Below are positions 7,600-20,524 of a DNA stretch of 53,013 nucleotides, piece by piece; position 1 is the first letter of the stretch, and each line of letters starts with the position of its first letter. The notes under the pieces are model-generated. The model was not told the DNA's origin and ran no database searches. It saw only the letters and a list, made by a program, of their open reading frames with translations. This DNA is from Opitutales bacterium (lineage in GTDB: Bacteria; Verrucomicrobiota; Verrucomicrobiia; Opitutales; Oceanipulchritudinaceae), in NCBI GenBank assembly GCA_007133065.1, contig SLNJ01000063.1:1-53013 (forward strand), read 5' to 3'. The translations under genes were made by a program, and so were the position numbers.

Positions 7600-8205
7600 A
7601 TGAAAAGTGGAAACGTCATCGAATCGGACATGAGCGAGACAAGCTCCAAAAACAGCGGTGCGTGGTACGTCGTGCAGACCCTTTCCAACAAGGAAGGCGG
7701 GGTCAAACGCTACCTGGATCGCTATATCGCGAGCGAGGAGATGGAGGACTACATCTTCGAGGTGCTGATGCCGACCGAGACGGTGACGGAGGTCAAATCG
7801 GGGAAGAAGAAGCAAATCGTACGCAAGCTCTATCCAGGCTATGTTTTCGTGCACATGCGCCTGTACGACGACGAGGGAAACCTGCTGCAGCAGCCGTGGC
7901 ATTACGTCAACGGCGCGGACGGGGTGATCGGGTTTGTCGGCGGGCAGCGTCCTCACGCTCTTAAAGAGGCGGAGATCGCGCGTATCCTGAACCAGATCAC
8001 GGAGTCGGAGGGCAAGGAGGTGCCGAAGGTTCAGTACGAGGTCGGCGAGGAAGTGAAGATCACGGACGGCCCCTTCCTGAATCTGACGGGGCGGATCGAC
8101 GAAATCGACCCCGAGCGGGGCAAACTCAAGGTCTCCGTCTCGATTTTTGGCCGTTTTACTCCGGTTGAACTGGAATATTGGCAGGTCGAACGCGTTACCG
8201 AATAA
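7600..8205 (+). CDS. nusG: Transcription termination/antitermination protein NusG
   Basis: Binds RNA polymerase and modulates pausing and Rho-dependent termination. The 201-residue product has an NGN domain (WYVVQTLSNKEGGVKRYLDR; KLYPGYVFVHM; GVIGFVGG) and a C-terminal KOW domain (VGEEVKITDGPFLNLTGRID; VSIFGRFTPVELEY). The first ATG follows the secE stop with no gap. An internal ATG at 7630 (MSETSSKN) is an alternative start and would drop a non-conserved leader of ten residues. Confidence 0.96.
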   Translation: MKSGNVIESDMSETSSKNSGAWYVVQTLSNKEGGVKRYLDRYIASEEMEDYIFEVLMPTETVTEVKSGKKKQIVRKLYPGYVFVHMRLYDDEGNLLQQPWHYVNGADGVIGFVGGQRPHALKEAEIARILNQITESEGKEVPKVQYEVGEEVKITDGPFLNLTGRIDEIDPERGKLKVSVSIFGRFTPVELEYWQVERVTE

Positions 8206-8229
8206 CTGTATTGAGATATCTGAGAGATC

Positions 8230-8655
8230 ATGGCGAAGAAAGTAACAGGAACGATCAAACTGCAGCTACCCGCAGGTGCGGCCAATCCGGCTCCGCCGGT
8301 CGGGCCGGCGCTCGGTGCCGCCGGCGTGAACATCATGGCGTTCTGCAAGGAGTATAACGCCCGGACGAAGGACCAGGCGGGGACGATCCTGCCCTGCGTG
8401 ATCACGGTGTACGCGGACCGCAGCTTTTCATTTATTCTCAAGTCGCCGCCCGCCGCCATTCTGTTGAAGAAGGCCGCCGGCATCGCCAAGGGGTCGGGGG
8501 TTCCGAACCGCGACCGGGTGGGAAAGGTTACCCGGAAGCAGCTGGCTGAGATCGCCGTGACGAAGCGGGAGGATCTCACCGCCGGCTCGGATGAAGCGGC
8601 GTTGCGGATCATCGCAGGAACGGCGCGGAGCATGGGCATCGAAGTCGTCGACTGA
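8230..8655 (+). CDS. rplK: 50S ribosomal protein L11
   Basis: Binds the GTPase-associated region of 23S rRNA. The 141 residues start with [20 protein letters not shown], the L11 signature, and include [19 protein letters not shown] and an RNA-binding C-terminal domain ending [12 protein letters not shown]. It belongs to the secE-nusG-rplKAJL-rpoBC block, 24 bp after nusG. Confidence 0.97.
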   Translation: MAKKVTGTIKLQLPAGAANPAPPVGPALGAAGVNIMAFCKEYNARTKDQAGTILPCVITVYADRSFSFILKSPPAAILLKKAAGIAKGSGVPNRDRVGKVTRKQLAEIAVTKREDLTAGSDEAALRIIAGTARSMGIEVVD

Positions 8656-8740
8656 AGCGGGTCGTCGATGCGCGTATTCACTTGAAACCAAGCACTATCA
8701 TTATTCACCGACAACGAAAGAAAGGGGAAGGGAGTTTGCC

Positions 8741-9436
8741 ATGATTGCAGCAAGCAAACGTTATCGTACCGCCCATGATGTCGCCGATCTGCAGCGGACG
8801 TATCCGCTCGAAGAGGCCATCGACATTTTACAGCGGATGCCCAAGGCCCGGTTCGACGAGACCGTCGAGCTGTCGGCTAAACTCAATGTGGATCCGCGTC
8901 AGAGCACGCAGATGGTCCGCGGGGTCGTGAACCTGCCGAAAGGGAGCGGCAAGCAGGTCCGCGCGATCGTTTTCACGGACGATCCGGAGGCCGCGAAAGC
9001 GGCGGGCGCGGATGAAGCGGGCCTGGAGGATCTCATCGAGAAAATTCAGGGGGGGTGGACGGATTTCGACGTGGCGATCGCGACGCCGGCAGCGATGAAG
9101 GAGGTGCGCAAGGTCGCGCGCGTTCTCGGGCCACGCGGGTTGATGCCGAATCCGAAGAGCGGAACCGTGACCGACGATGTCGCATCGGCTGTCAAGGAGA
9201 TCAAGCTCGGCGGCCGCGTTGAGTTCAAGATGGACAAGACCGCGAATATCGGGGTTGTGGTGGGCAAGCGGTCCCACTCCAAGGAGGACCTGGTCGAGAA
9301 TATTCAGTCGGTCATCGCCGCGATCGGCAAGGCGCGACCGGAGTCGTTCAAGGGGAAATACATTAAAAGCATGACCCTGACCGCCACCATGACGCCGGGC
9401 GTCAAGCTCGATCCCAACCTTTACAACCAATATTGA
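8741..9436 (+). CDS. rplA: 50S ribosomal protein L1
   Basis: L1-stalk protein involved in E-site tRNA release; in many bacteria it is also a translational repressor of its own operon. The 231-residue product starts at ATG 8741, preceded by a purine-rich GGGGAAGGGAG. The open frame extends upstream to 8591, overlapping rplK, but those residues are not L1. Motifs seen are AKLNVDPRQSTQMVRG and GPRGLMPNPKSGTVT. An 85-bp spacer separates it from rplK. Confidence 0.97.
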   Translation: MIAASKRYRTAHDVADLQRTYPLEEAIDILQRMPKARFDETVELSAKLNVDPRQSTQMVRGVVNLPKGSGKQVRAIVFTDDPEAAKAAGADEAGLEDLIEKIQGGWTDFDVAIATPAAMKEVRKVARVLGPRGLMPNPKSGTVTDDVASAVKEIKLGGRVEFKMDKTANIGVVVGKRSHSKEDLVENIQSVIAAIGKARPESFKGKYIKSMTLTATMTPGVKLDPNLYNQY

Positions 9437-9455
9437 GTCGGAGGCATCACGTGTC

Positions 9456-9974
9456 ATGAGACCCGAAAAGAAATATCTCGTCGAGGAAGTCGCATCCCAT
9501 CTTGGGAAATCCGACTATGTTTTCATTGCCGATTACACGCGCATCACCGTGGCGGAGACGGCGGAACTGCGAAAGGCGCTCGCGGAACACGATGCCGAGT
9601 TTCATGTCGTAAAGAACTCGGTGCTCCAATTGGCGGCAAAGGAGAAGGGGCTGCCGTCGCTCGATTCCTGGATGGAGGGCCCCAACGCGATCATTGTGGG
9701 GGGGCGGGAAGCCGCACCAGTCGCCAAGGCGCTTGAGAAGTTCTTTAAGAGCAAGCAGAAGATCGAAGTCAAAGGGGGGCTGCTGGAGGAGAGGACGCTC
9801 TCGGCCGACGATGTCAAGGCTCTGGCCCAGCTCCCGCCCGCCGAAGTCCTGAAGGCGCAGTTGCTCGCATTGTTCAATACACCGGCCACGCAGATGGCGC
9901 GGATCATCCAGGCGGTCCCGCAGGGGCTGTTGAATGTCCTCCAGGCAAAGGCCGATCAGGGCGACGAGGCGTGA
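9456..9974 (+). CDS. rplJ: 50S ribosomal protein L10
   Basis: Base of the ribosomal stalk, binding L12 dimers through its C-terminal helix. The 172 residues show [35 protein letters not shown] and a C-terminal helix ([20 protein letters not shown]). GGAGG lies 12 nt upstream of the ATG. The spacer from rplA is only 19 bp, so the L10 leader known between rplA and rplJ in E. coli has no room here. Confidence 0.96.
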   Translation: MRPEKKYLVEEVASHLGKSDYVFIADYTRITVAETAELRKALAEHDAEFHVVKNSVLQLAAKEKGLPSLDSWMEGPNAIIVGGREAAPVAKALEKFFKSKQKIEVKGGLLEERTLSADDVKALAQLPPAEVLKAQLLALFNTPATQMARIIQAVPQGLLNVLQAKADQGDEA

Positions 9975-10053
9975 GCAATCGTATTCCGCATCGTCCGGCT
10001 CATCATCACGCAGGCAGCAGAAGCATTTCAGAAATACAATCCGAAGGAAGGTG

Positions 10054-10075
10054 TTAGGGGAAACGATTCCCTTAA
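10054..10075 (+). promoter_or_regulatory. Stable tetraloop hairpin in the rplJ-rplL spacer
   Basis: TTAGGGGAA at 10054-10062 pairs along all nine positions (one G-U) with TTCCCTTAA at 10067-10075 around an ACGA loop. It lies in the 154-bp leader of rplL, about 50 nt before its start. It has no U-tract. Possible roles are RNA processing or raising L12 synthesis relative to L10; both are inference. Confidence 0.45.
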
Positions 10076-10128
10076 ACGTCGAAAGCGGCAGATGCGCGAG
10101 TAGCGCTAACCCTTCAAGGAAGGCAACC

Positions 10129-10515
10129 ATGGCAGAAATAACAAAAGAACAAGTCGTCGAATGGCTCAGCAGCCAGTCCGTGCTCGAGATCTCGGGTCTG
10201 GTTAAGGAACTGGAGGAGAAGTGGGGCGTCAGCGCCGCCGCTCCCGTTGCGGTCGCAGCTGGCGGTCCCGCAGGCGGAGGCGAAGCGGAGCCAGTGGAGG
10301 AGAAAACTGAGTTCGACGTCATTCTCAATGCGGCGGGCGGAAACAAGATCGCCGTCATCAAGGAGGTGCGCGCCATCACCGGCCTGGGCCTGAAAGAGGC
10401 CAAGGAGCTGGTTGAGAGCGCGCCGAAGCCCGTAAAGGAAGGCGCTTCCAAGGAGGAGGCGGAGGAGTTGAGGAAAAAACTCGCCGACGCCGGAGCCGAA
10501 GTGGAAGTCAAATAA
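10129..10515 (+). CDS. rplL: 50S ribosomal protein L7/L12
   Basis: Stalk protein present in several copies per ribosome that recruits translational GTPases. The 128-residue product has the N-terminal dimerisation helices ([20 protein letters not shown]), an Ala/Gly/Pro hinge (about 40-58), and the C-terminal domain ([28 protein letters not shown]). The ATG at 10129 has AAGGA and AAGG close upstream; the open frame runs further upstream but without L12 similarity. Confidence 0.97.
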   Translation: MAEITKEQVVEWLSSQSVLEISGLVKELEEKWGVSAAAPVAVAAGGPAGGGEAEPVEEKTEFDVILNAAGGNKIAVIKEVRAITGLGLKEAKELVESAPKPVKEGASKEEAEELRKKLADAGAEVEVK

Positions 10516-10551
10516 CCCTGACCGCAATCACGCAATCGTCGACCATTCTGC

Positions 10552-10584
10552 GCCGGGCAGGTTCCGCTTGTGAATCTGTCCGGC
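10552..10584 (+). promoter_or_regulatory. Hairpin in the rplL-rpoB spacer (attenuator or processing site candidate)
   Basis: GCCGGGCAG at 10552-10560 pairs at all nine positions (one G-U) with CTGTCCGGC at 10576-10584; the loop is 15 nt. There is no U-tract. In E. coli the equivalent spacer holds a partial terminator and an RNase III site that set ribosomal protein versus polymerase output. A similar role here is inference from position. Confidence 0.45.
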
Positions 10585-10644
10585 TTCCCTGTGTCCGCAT
10601 ACAATAGTCCGGAACCATCATTCAATTCTCACCACCTGCTATCC

Positions 10645-13600
10645 ATGTCTGAACGCATTAATTTCGGCAAATTGACAGAGGTCATCGATCCACCCAACCT
10701 GATCGAGATTCAGACGAACTCGTTTACGGAGTTTTTGCAACAAGAGGCGAGCCCGAGCCAGCGGAAGCCGCTTGGTTTGGAAGCCGTCTTCCGGGAGGTG
10801 TTCCCGATCGAGAGCTACGACGCCCGCTGTCAACTCGAGTACGTGTCTTACAGCTTGAACGGACCGAAGATCACCGAAATGGACTGCATCCGCGAGGGGG
10901 TAAGCTATTCGATCTCGCTCTATGTGAAGCTCCGCCTGAAGGAGGAGGACTCGATCAAAGACGAGGAGATCTACATGGGCGAGCTGCCGATGATGACGCA
11001 GCGTGGATCCTTTGTCATCAACGGTGCGGAACGAGTGGTGGTGTCGCAGCTGCACCGTTCTCCGGGAATCTGTTTTGAAGCGACTCCCCACACGAGCGGT
11101 AAGACCTTGTACAGTTTCCGGATCATCCCGGACCGCGGGACCTGGTTGGAGACGCAATTCGATCAGAACGACCTGCTGTACGTCTACCTCGACCGCCGCC
11201 GTCGTCGCCGCAAGTTCCTGCTGACGACGTTGTTGCGTGCGATGGGGTACGGCTCGGATTTCGAGATCCTCAATTTCTTCTACGACATCCAGGACCTCGA
11301 TGTCGCGAAGGCGCTGGAGATGGACACGGTGAGTCGTTTGGTTCTCGTGGAGGACTTGGTGGATGCCGAGCACGGGGTGGTTCTGGCCCGTAGTTTTGAG
11401 CCGTTGACGAAAAGCATCGTGCGGGGGATCGAGAAGGCCGGCATCGCGACCGTCCGGGTCATCGACACGACGGAGGATGAAGGCGCGATTATCCGGTGCC
11501 TGAAAAAGGATCCGACCCGGAACGAAGAAGAGGCGCTGAAGGACATCTACAAGCGTTTGCGACCGGGCGAGCCGCCGACCACGGCGAACGCGAAGGCCCT
11601 GCTCAAGCGCCTGTTTCAGGATCCCAAGCGCTACGATCTCGGCCGGGTCGGCCGCTATAAGCTGAATCAGAAGCTCGGGCTGAAAACGGAGCTGGAGACC
11701 CGGACGATCGGAGTCGAAGACATTGTGGAGGCTACGAGGTACCTGGTTAAGCTGAAGCGGGGCGAGGGTTATGTGGACGACATCGACCACCTCGGCAGTC
11801 GCCGGGTTCGGACGGTGGGCGAGCTTCTGATGAACCAGTGCCGGATCGGGCTGGCGCGCACGGAGCGCCTGGTGAAGGAGCGGATGACGATGTACGACCA
11901 GAGCGTCGACTCGATTACCCCGCAGAAGCTGATCAATCCGAAGGCACTGAGCACGGTGATCCGCGACTTTTTCGCGCGCAGCCAGCTGAGCCAGTTCATG
12001 GACCAGATCAACCCGCTGGCGGAGTTGAAGCACAAGCGCGCGCTTTCCGCCTTGGGGCCCGGCGGGTTGAACCGCGAACGCGCCGGTTTCGAAGTGCGCG
12101 ATGTGCATCCGTCGCATTACGGCCGAATCTGCCCGGTGGAAACCCCGGAAGGACCGAACATCGGGTTGATCAACTCGCTGACGGTCTACAGCCGGGTGAA
12201 CGAGTTTGGCTTCATCGAGACCCCCTATCGGACGGTGAAAAAGGGGAACGTGAGCGAGGAAGTGGTGTTCCTGACGGCCGACCAGGAGGAGGGACACGTC
12301 ATCGCGCAGGCGAATTCCGAAATCGACGAGAAGGGGATGCTCCACGGGCGGGTCACGGCCCGTCAGGGGGACGACTTTATCGAAGTGGAACCGACGCAGG
12401 TCGAGTACATGGACGTCTCGCCAAAGCAGCTGGTTTCCGTTTCCGCGGGCCTTATCCCATTCCTTGAGCACGACGATGCCAATCGGGCGTTGATGGGCTC
12501 GAACATGCAGCGCCAGGGGGTGCCGCTTCTGCAGACGGAGGCGCCTATGGTCGGCACGGGGATCGAAGAACGGGTGGCGCGGGACTCGCATACGCTGGTC
12601 GTCGCCGAGGCTCCGGGCATCGTGGCGACGGTCGATGCGCGGCGCATCATCGTCACCTCCGACGGCACGGTCTCCCCGCGGGTCGAGAAAACGTTGAAGA
12701 GCGACCCCAAAAACGGGGTTTACGTGTACCGGTTGCGCAAGTTTCTCCGCTCGAATGCCGGGACTTGTTTCAACCAGAAGCCGCTGGTGCGGCGCGGACA
12801 GAAGGTGAAGGCGGGTGAGGTGCTCGCAGATGGTGCGTCAACCGACAAGGGGGAGCTTGCGGTCGGACGCAATGTGCTCGTGGCCTACATGCCGTGGAAC
12901 GGATACAACTTTGAGGACGCGATTCTGATTTCGGAGAAGCTGATCACGAACGACACCTACACCTCCATCCATATCGAGGAGTTTGAGGTGACGGCCCGCG
13001 ACACGAAGCTTGGACCCGAGGAGATCACCCGTGACATTCCCAACGTCGGAGAGGAAGCGTTGAAGAACCTGAATCACGATGGCGTGGTCCGGGTCGGGGC
13101 GGAGGTGAAGCCCGGCGACATCCTTGTCGGCAAGATCACGCCAAAGTCGGAAACCGAACTGGCTCCGGAGGAAAAACTACTGCGCGCGATCTTCGGCGAG
13201 AAGGCAGCCGATGTGAAAGACACATCGTTGCTGGTTCCCTCCGGCTGCTACGGGATCATAATGGACGTCAAGGCCTCGAGCCGGGTCGACGGAGAGCAGG
13301 AGAAGCTCTCTCCGAGCGACCGCCGCAGGCAGATCAAAAAGATCAACGAAGAGTATCGAACGCAGGCGGACAAACTGCGCGAGTCGTTGACCGAAGCGCT
13401 CTCGAATATTCTCCTGGGAGAGAAGATACCATTGGACGTGGTCAACTCTGAAACCGGCGAGGTGATCATACCCGCCAACCGAAAGATCACCAAGACGCTG
13501 TTGCGGCGGCTGGCCTCCGTGTACAAGACGATCGACATCGATCCGTCACCCGTCCGGATCAAGATCATGGAGATCATCGGTTCGTTCAAAAGCAAGTTTG

Positions 13601-14421
13601 AGGAGCTGGAACAGGAACAGGAGCGCAAGATTGAGACTGTTGAGGCGGGCGAGGATGTGGAACAGGGCGTTGTCAAGAACGTCAAGGTCTACATCGCCAC
13701 CAAGCGCAAGGTCCAGGTCGGCGACAAGATGGCGGGGCGCCACGGCAACAAGGGCGTGGTGGCACGTATCGTTCCCGAAGAGGACATGCCGTACCTGCCG
13801 GACGGTACGTCCGTCGAGATCTGCCTCAACCCGCTCGGGGTTCCGAGCCGGATGAATGTCGGGCAGGTGCTCGAATGTCACCTGGGATGGGCCTGCAAGA
13901 AGCTGGGCCTGAAGATTGCAACCCCGGTTTTCGACGGAATTCAGGAGAATCAGATAAAGGAGTACTTGAAGCAGGCGGACTTGCCCGTTGAAGGGAAGAG
14001 TGTTCTGTTTGACGGCAGGACCGGGGAACCGCTGGATCAGACGGTAGTTGTGGGATATACGTATATGCTCAAGCTGAACCATCTGGTTGCGGACAAGATC
14101 CACGCCCGGGCGGTTGGACCGTACAGCCTGATCACACAGCAGCCCCTCGGAGGCAAGGCCCAGTACGGCGGGCAGCGCTTTGGGGAGATGGAGGTATGGG
14201 CTCTCGAGGCGTACGGTGCCGCGTACACGCTCCAGGAGCTGCTTACCGTCAAGTCCGACGACGTCGGCGGCCGGACGAAGATCTACGAATCGCTCGTCAA
14301 GGGAGACAATTCGCTCGTCGCGGGCACTCCTCAGTCGTTCAACGTATTGATGAAGGAAATGCAGAGTCTCTGCCTCGATGTTCGTCTTGGAGATGAATCC
14401 TCACAGCCGACGTTTGGATAG
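10645..14421 (+). CDS. rpoB: DNA-directed RNA polymerase subunit beta
   Basis: Catalytic-core subunit, 1258 residues from the ATG at 10645 (MSERINFGKL, like other PVC sequences); the frame is open from 10570. Conserved landmarks include QRGSFVINGAERVVVSQLHR, the rifampicin region from SQLSQFMDQ, GRICPVETPEGPNIGLI, and the C-terminal GDKMAGRHGNKGVVARI and QPLGGKAQYGGQRFGEMEVW. In the rifampicin pocket, E. coli N518, T525 and R529 are Ile455, Lys462 and Ala466 here, while D516, H526 and S531 equivalents are kept. No Shine-Dalgarno precedes the start. rpoC follows after 68 bp. Confidence 0.98.
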   Translation: MSERINFGKLTEVIDPPNLIEIQTNSFTEFLQQEASPSQRKPLGLEAVFREVFPIESYDARCQLEYVSYSLNGPKITEMDCIREGVSYSISLYVKLRLKEEDSIKDEEIYMGELPMMTQRGSFVINGAERVVVSQLHRSPGICFEATPHTSGKTLYSFRIIPDRGTWLETQFDQNDLLYVYLDRRRRRRKFLLTTLLRAMGYGSDFEILNFFYDIQDLDVAKALEMDTVSRLVLVEDLVDAEHGVVLARSFEPLTKSIVRGIEKAGIATVRVIDTTEDEGAIIRCLKKDPTRNEEEALKDIYKRLRPGEPPTTANAKALLKRLFQDPKRYDLGRVGRYKLNQKLGLKTELETRTIGVEDIVEATRYLVKLKRGEGYVDDIDHLGSRRVRTVGELLMNQCRIGLARTERLVKERMTMYDQSVDSITPQKLINPKALSTVIRDFFARSQLSQFMDQINPLAELKHKRALSALGPGGLNRERAGFEVRDVHPSHYGRICPVETPEGPNIGLINSLTVYSRVNEFGFIETPYRTVKKGNVSEEVVFLTADQEEGHVIAQANSEIDEKGMLHGRVTARQGDDFIEVEPTQVEYMDVSPKQLVSVSAGLIPFLEHDDANRALMGSNMQRQGVPLLQTEAPMVGTGIEERVARDSHTLVVAEAPGIVATVDARRIIVTSDGTVSPRVEKTLKSDPKNGVYVYRLRKFLRSNAGTCFNQKPLVRRGQKVKAGEVLADGASTDKGELAVGRNVLVAYMPWNGYNFEDAILISEKLITNDTYTSIHIEEFEVTARDTKLGPEEITRDIPNVGEEALKNLNHDGVVRVGAEVKPGDILVGKITPKSETELAPEEKLLRAIFGEKAADVKDTSLLVPSGCYGIIMDVKASSRVDGEQEKLSPSDRRRQIKKINEEYRTQADKLRESLTEALSNILLGEKIPLDVVNSETGEVIIPANRKITKTLLRRLASVYKTIDIDPSPVRIKIMEIIGSFKSKFEELEQEQERKIETVEAGEDVEQGVVKNVKVYIATKRKVQVGDKMAGRHGNKGVVARIVPEEDMPYLPDGTSVEICLNPLGVPSRMNVGQVLECHLGWACKKLGLKIATPVFDGIQENQIKEYLKQADLPVEGKSVLFDGRTGEPLDQTVVVGYTYMLKLNHLVADKIHARAVGPYSLITQQPLGGKAQYGGQRFGEMEVWALEAYGAAYTLQELLTVKSDDVGGRTKIYESLVKGDNSLVAGTPQSFNVLMKEMQSLCLDVRLGDESSQPTFG

Positions 14422-14489
14422 AGTGACCGCGGTTTTGCGGAGTTCCCCTGACCGAATCAGCGACAATCAACAGCAGCAAATTTTAAGCC

Positions 14490-18620
<4,131 letters not shown>

Positions 18621-18802
18621 GAGTGCGTTCACGCCCCGTTGCCGACCGGATAATAGCCGGCATCGTGGCAGCGTCGAAGGGACATGGATTCAAGGCATCG
18701 GCGATGGTTCTGTTGCTGCGGCGTGTTGGCGGCGGTCGACCGGGCCGCGCGGGATGGCATCCAAAGTACAACGGGATCCACCCTTACAAGTACGTCTCGC
18801 CG

Positions 18803-18843
18803 GCCCCGCCCCAGGGAGATCCCAACGCTGCCGCAGGCGGGGC
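18803..18843 (+). terminator. GC-rich stem after rpoC, possible terminator without U-tract
   Basis: GCCCCGCC at 18803-18810 pairs perfectly with GGCGGGGC at 18836-18843; the 25-nt loop contains a small GGG/CCC stem. It lies 183 bp after the rpoC stop and 48 bp before the next gene. The absence of a U-run makes intrinsic termination uncertain. The rest of the 270-bp gap (18621-18890) shows nothing recognisable. Confidence 0.35.
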
Positions 18844-18890
18844 GTTGCGGACGGATTGACAAAACCGCGGATTCAAGGCAAGGTGAATGC

Positions 18891-19196
18891 ATGACGGAGA
18901 CGCTCCCCAAAACCGAGATTGAACTGACCTTGAAGGATCTGAAAGGTTGGTCCTGTGAGAATGACCGATTGGTTAAGACGTTCCGCTTTGGGACTTTCCG
19001 TGATGCCATCTTCTTTATTGGGAGGCTCGCGTTTGATGCGGAGGAGCTCGATCACCACCCCGCGTTGCACAATATCTACGACACGGTGCGCGTTGAATTG
19101 ACCACGCACGATGCCGAGTCGCGAGTTACTCATAGGGACATCGCTTTGGCACGGCGTATCGAGGGAGTGGCCCAGAGCATGGGCCACCGCAGCTGA
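18891..19196 (+). CDS. 4a-hydroxytetrahydrobiopterin dehydratase (PCD/DCoH family)
   Basis: Small enzyme that dehydrates 4a-hydroxytetrahydropterin so that the pterin can be recycled; some bacterial members have been linked to molybdopterin or other pterin chemistry. The 101-residue product shows the active-site motif DHHP at 54-57, then YDTVRVELTTHD at 63-74 and RDIALARRI. AAGG lies upstream of the ATG. Its stop (19194-19196) is one base before the sufS ATG (19198), so the two are probably coupled. No aromatic amino acid hydroxylase gene is nearby, so the substrate is uncertain. Confidence 0.85.
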   Translation: MTETLPKTEIELTLKDLKGWSCENDRLVKTFRFGTFRDAIFFIGRLAFDAEELDHHPALHNIYDTVRVELTTHDAESRVTHRDIALARRIEGVAQSMGHRS

Positions 19197-19197
19197 G

Positions 19198-20454
19198 ATG
19201 GCGGAGTTTACACGAGACGCCCCTGCATTGGATGACATTCTGAGTGTATCGAAGGTGCGCCAGGACTTCCCGATTCTGCAACGGAAAATCGGTAAGTCTC
19301 CGCTCGTGTACTTGGACAACGGTGCATCAACGCAAAAACCCCGGGCTGTGCTCGATGCGGTGCAGCGGTTTTACTCGGAGGATTACGCAAACATTCACCG
19401 CGGCGTGCACACGCTGAGCCAGCGGGCCACGCAACGGTACGATGCCGCCCGGGAGACCGTGGCCGGGTACATCCATGCTCCGGCGACTGAGGAGGTTATC
19501 TTTGTGCGCGGCGCGACGGAGGCGATCAACCTGGTCGCCTCAACCTACGGCCGCGAGGCGGTCGGGAGCGGGGACAACATTCTGCTGACGGCGATGGAGC
19601 ATCATGCGAACATTGTTCCCTGGCAATTGCTCGCACAGGAAAAAGGTGCTGAGATCCGCGTGCTTCCAGTCGATGATCGTGGCGTTCTGGAGCTGGATGC
19701 GCTCGATTCCCTGCTCGACGAGCGGACGAGGGTGTTCGCCTTCACGCATGTCTCGAACGCCCTCGGTACGGTAAACCCCGTGGAAAAGCTGATTGCCGCT
19801 GCACATCGGCGCGGGGTTCCGGTGCTGGTGGACGCCGCCCAATCTGTACAGCATCTCGGGATCGACGTGACGGCGCTCGATTGTGATTTCCTGGTATTCA
19901 GCGGACACAAGTGTTACGGTCCGACAGGGATCGGAGTCCTCTACGGCAAGCGGGAGCGCCTGAGCGAGATGCCGCCCTACCAGGGTGGCGGGGATATGAT
20001 CGAGCACGTGCGCTGGGAGGGGACCACATTCAAGGACATTCCCGAGCGTTTTGAAGCGGGCACCCCGAACATCGCCGGAGCGATCGGACTCGCCGCTGCG
20101 ATGCGATACCTCGAGGAGCTGGGCCGGGAGCGGATTGCGCGCTACGAGGCAAACCTTGTGGACTACGCTAACGAGACGCTCTCCGGTGTGGAAGGCTTTC
20201 GGATGGTCGGGACCGCCCCGGACAAGGCCAGTATCATTTCATTTCTGCTGAAGGAGATTCACCCCCACGATGTGGCAACATTTCTCGATGCCGAAGGCAT
20301 TGCGGTTCGAACGGGGCACCACTGCGCGGAGCCGCTCATGCGTCGGTTGGGAATCACGGGGACGACGCGTGCCTCGCTTAGCTTCTATAACACGCGTGAA
20401 GAGATCGACCTGCTCGCCGCGGCGCTCGGGAAGATCGTGCGGTTTTTTGGCTGA
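19198..20454 (+). CDS. sufS: Cysteine desulfurase SufS
   Basis: PLP enzyme that takes sulfur from cysteine for Fe-S cluster assembly. The 418 residues show the PLP lysine in SGHKCYGPTGIGVLYG (K238), the HHAN segment at 135-138, and the persulfide cysteine in RTGHHCAEP (C376), which is characteristic of group II (SufS) enzymes. The ATG at 19198 follows the dehydratase stop by one base; the upstream open frame overlaps that gene and is not used. sufU follows. sufB, sufC and sufD are not in the window. Confidence 0.95.
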   Translation: MAEFTRDAPALDDILSVSKVRQDFPILQRKIGKSPLVYLDNGASTQKPRAVLDAVQRFYSEDYANIHRGVHTLSQRATQRYDAARETVAGYIHAPATEEVIFVRGATEAINLVASTYGREAVGSGDNILLTAMEHHANIVPWQLLAQEKGAEIRVLPVDDRGVLELDALDSLLDERTRVFAFTHVSNALGTVNPVEKLIAAAHRRGVPVLVDAAQSVQHLGIDVTALDCDFLVFSGHKCYGPTGIGVLYGKRERLSEMPPYQGGGDMIEHVRWEGTTFKDIPERFEAGTPNIAGAIGLAAAMRYLEELGRERIARYEANLVDYANETLSGVEGFRMVGTAPDKASIISFLLKEIHPHDVATFLDAEGIAVRTGHHCAEPLMRRLGITGTTRASLSFYNTREEIDLLAAALGKIVRFFG

Positions 20455-20482
20455 GGCGAACGACGTCGCCCTCCCCGCGCAT

Positions 20483-20494
20483 GAACGATCGTTC
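20483..20494. promoter_or_regulatory. 12-bp perfect palindrome in the sufS-sufU spacer
   Basis: GAACGATCGTTC lies 28 bp after the sufS stop and 30 bp before sufU. It could be an operator or an RNA element but may be chance. Immediately after the sufS stop there is also a small stem, GGCGA/TCGCC. Confidence 0.2.
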
Positions 20495-20524
20495 GGACAA
20501 CGATTCAGCATCCGATTCCAGCCA

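Noticed and set aside
9437..9455. L10-type autoregulatory RNA leader before rplJ
   Set aside because: Only 19 bp separate rplA and rplJ, too short for the known leader; the longer spacers before rplL and rpoB hold hairpins instead.
10639..12591. 650-codon open frame antisense to rpoB
   Set aside because: Shadow of a conserved gene in high-GC DNA. No domain is seen in the translation.
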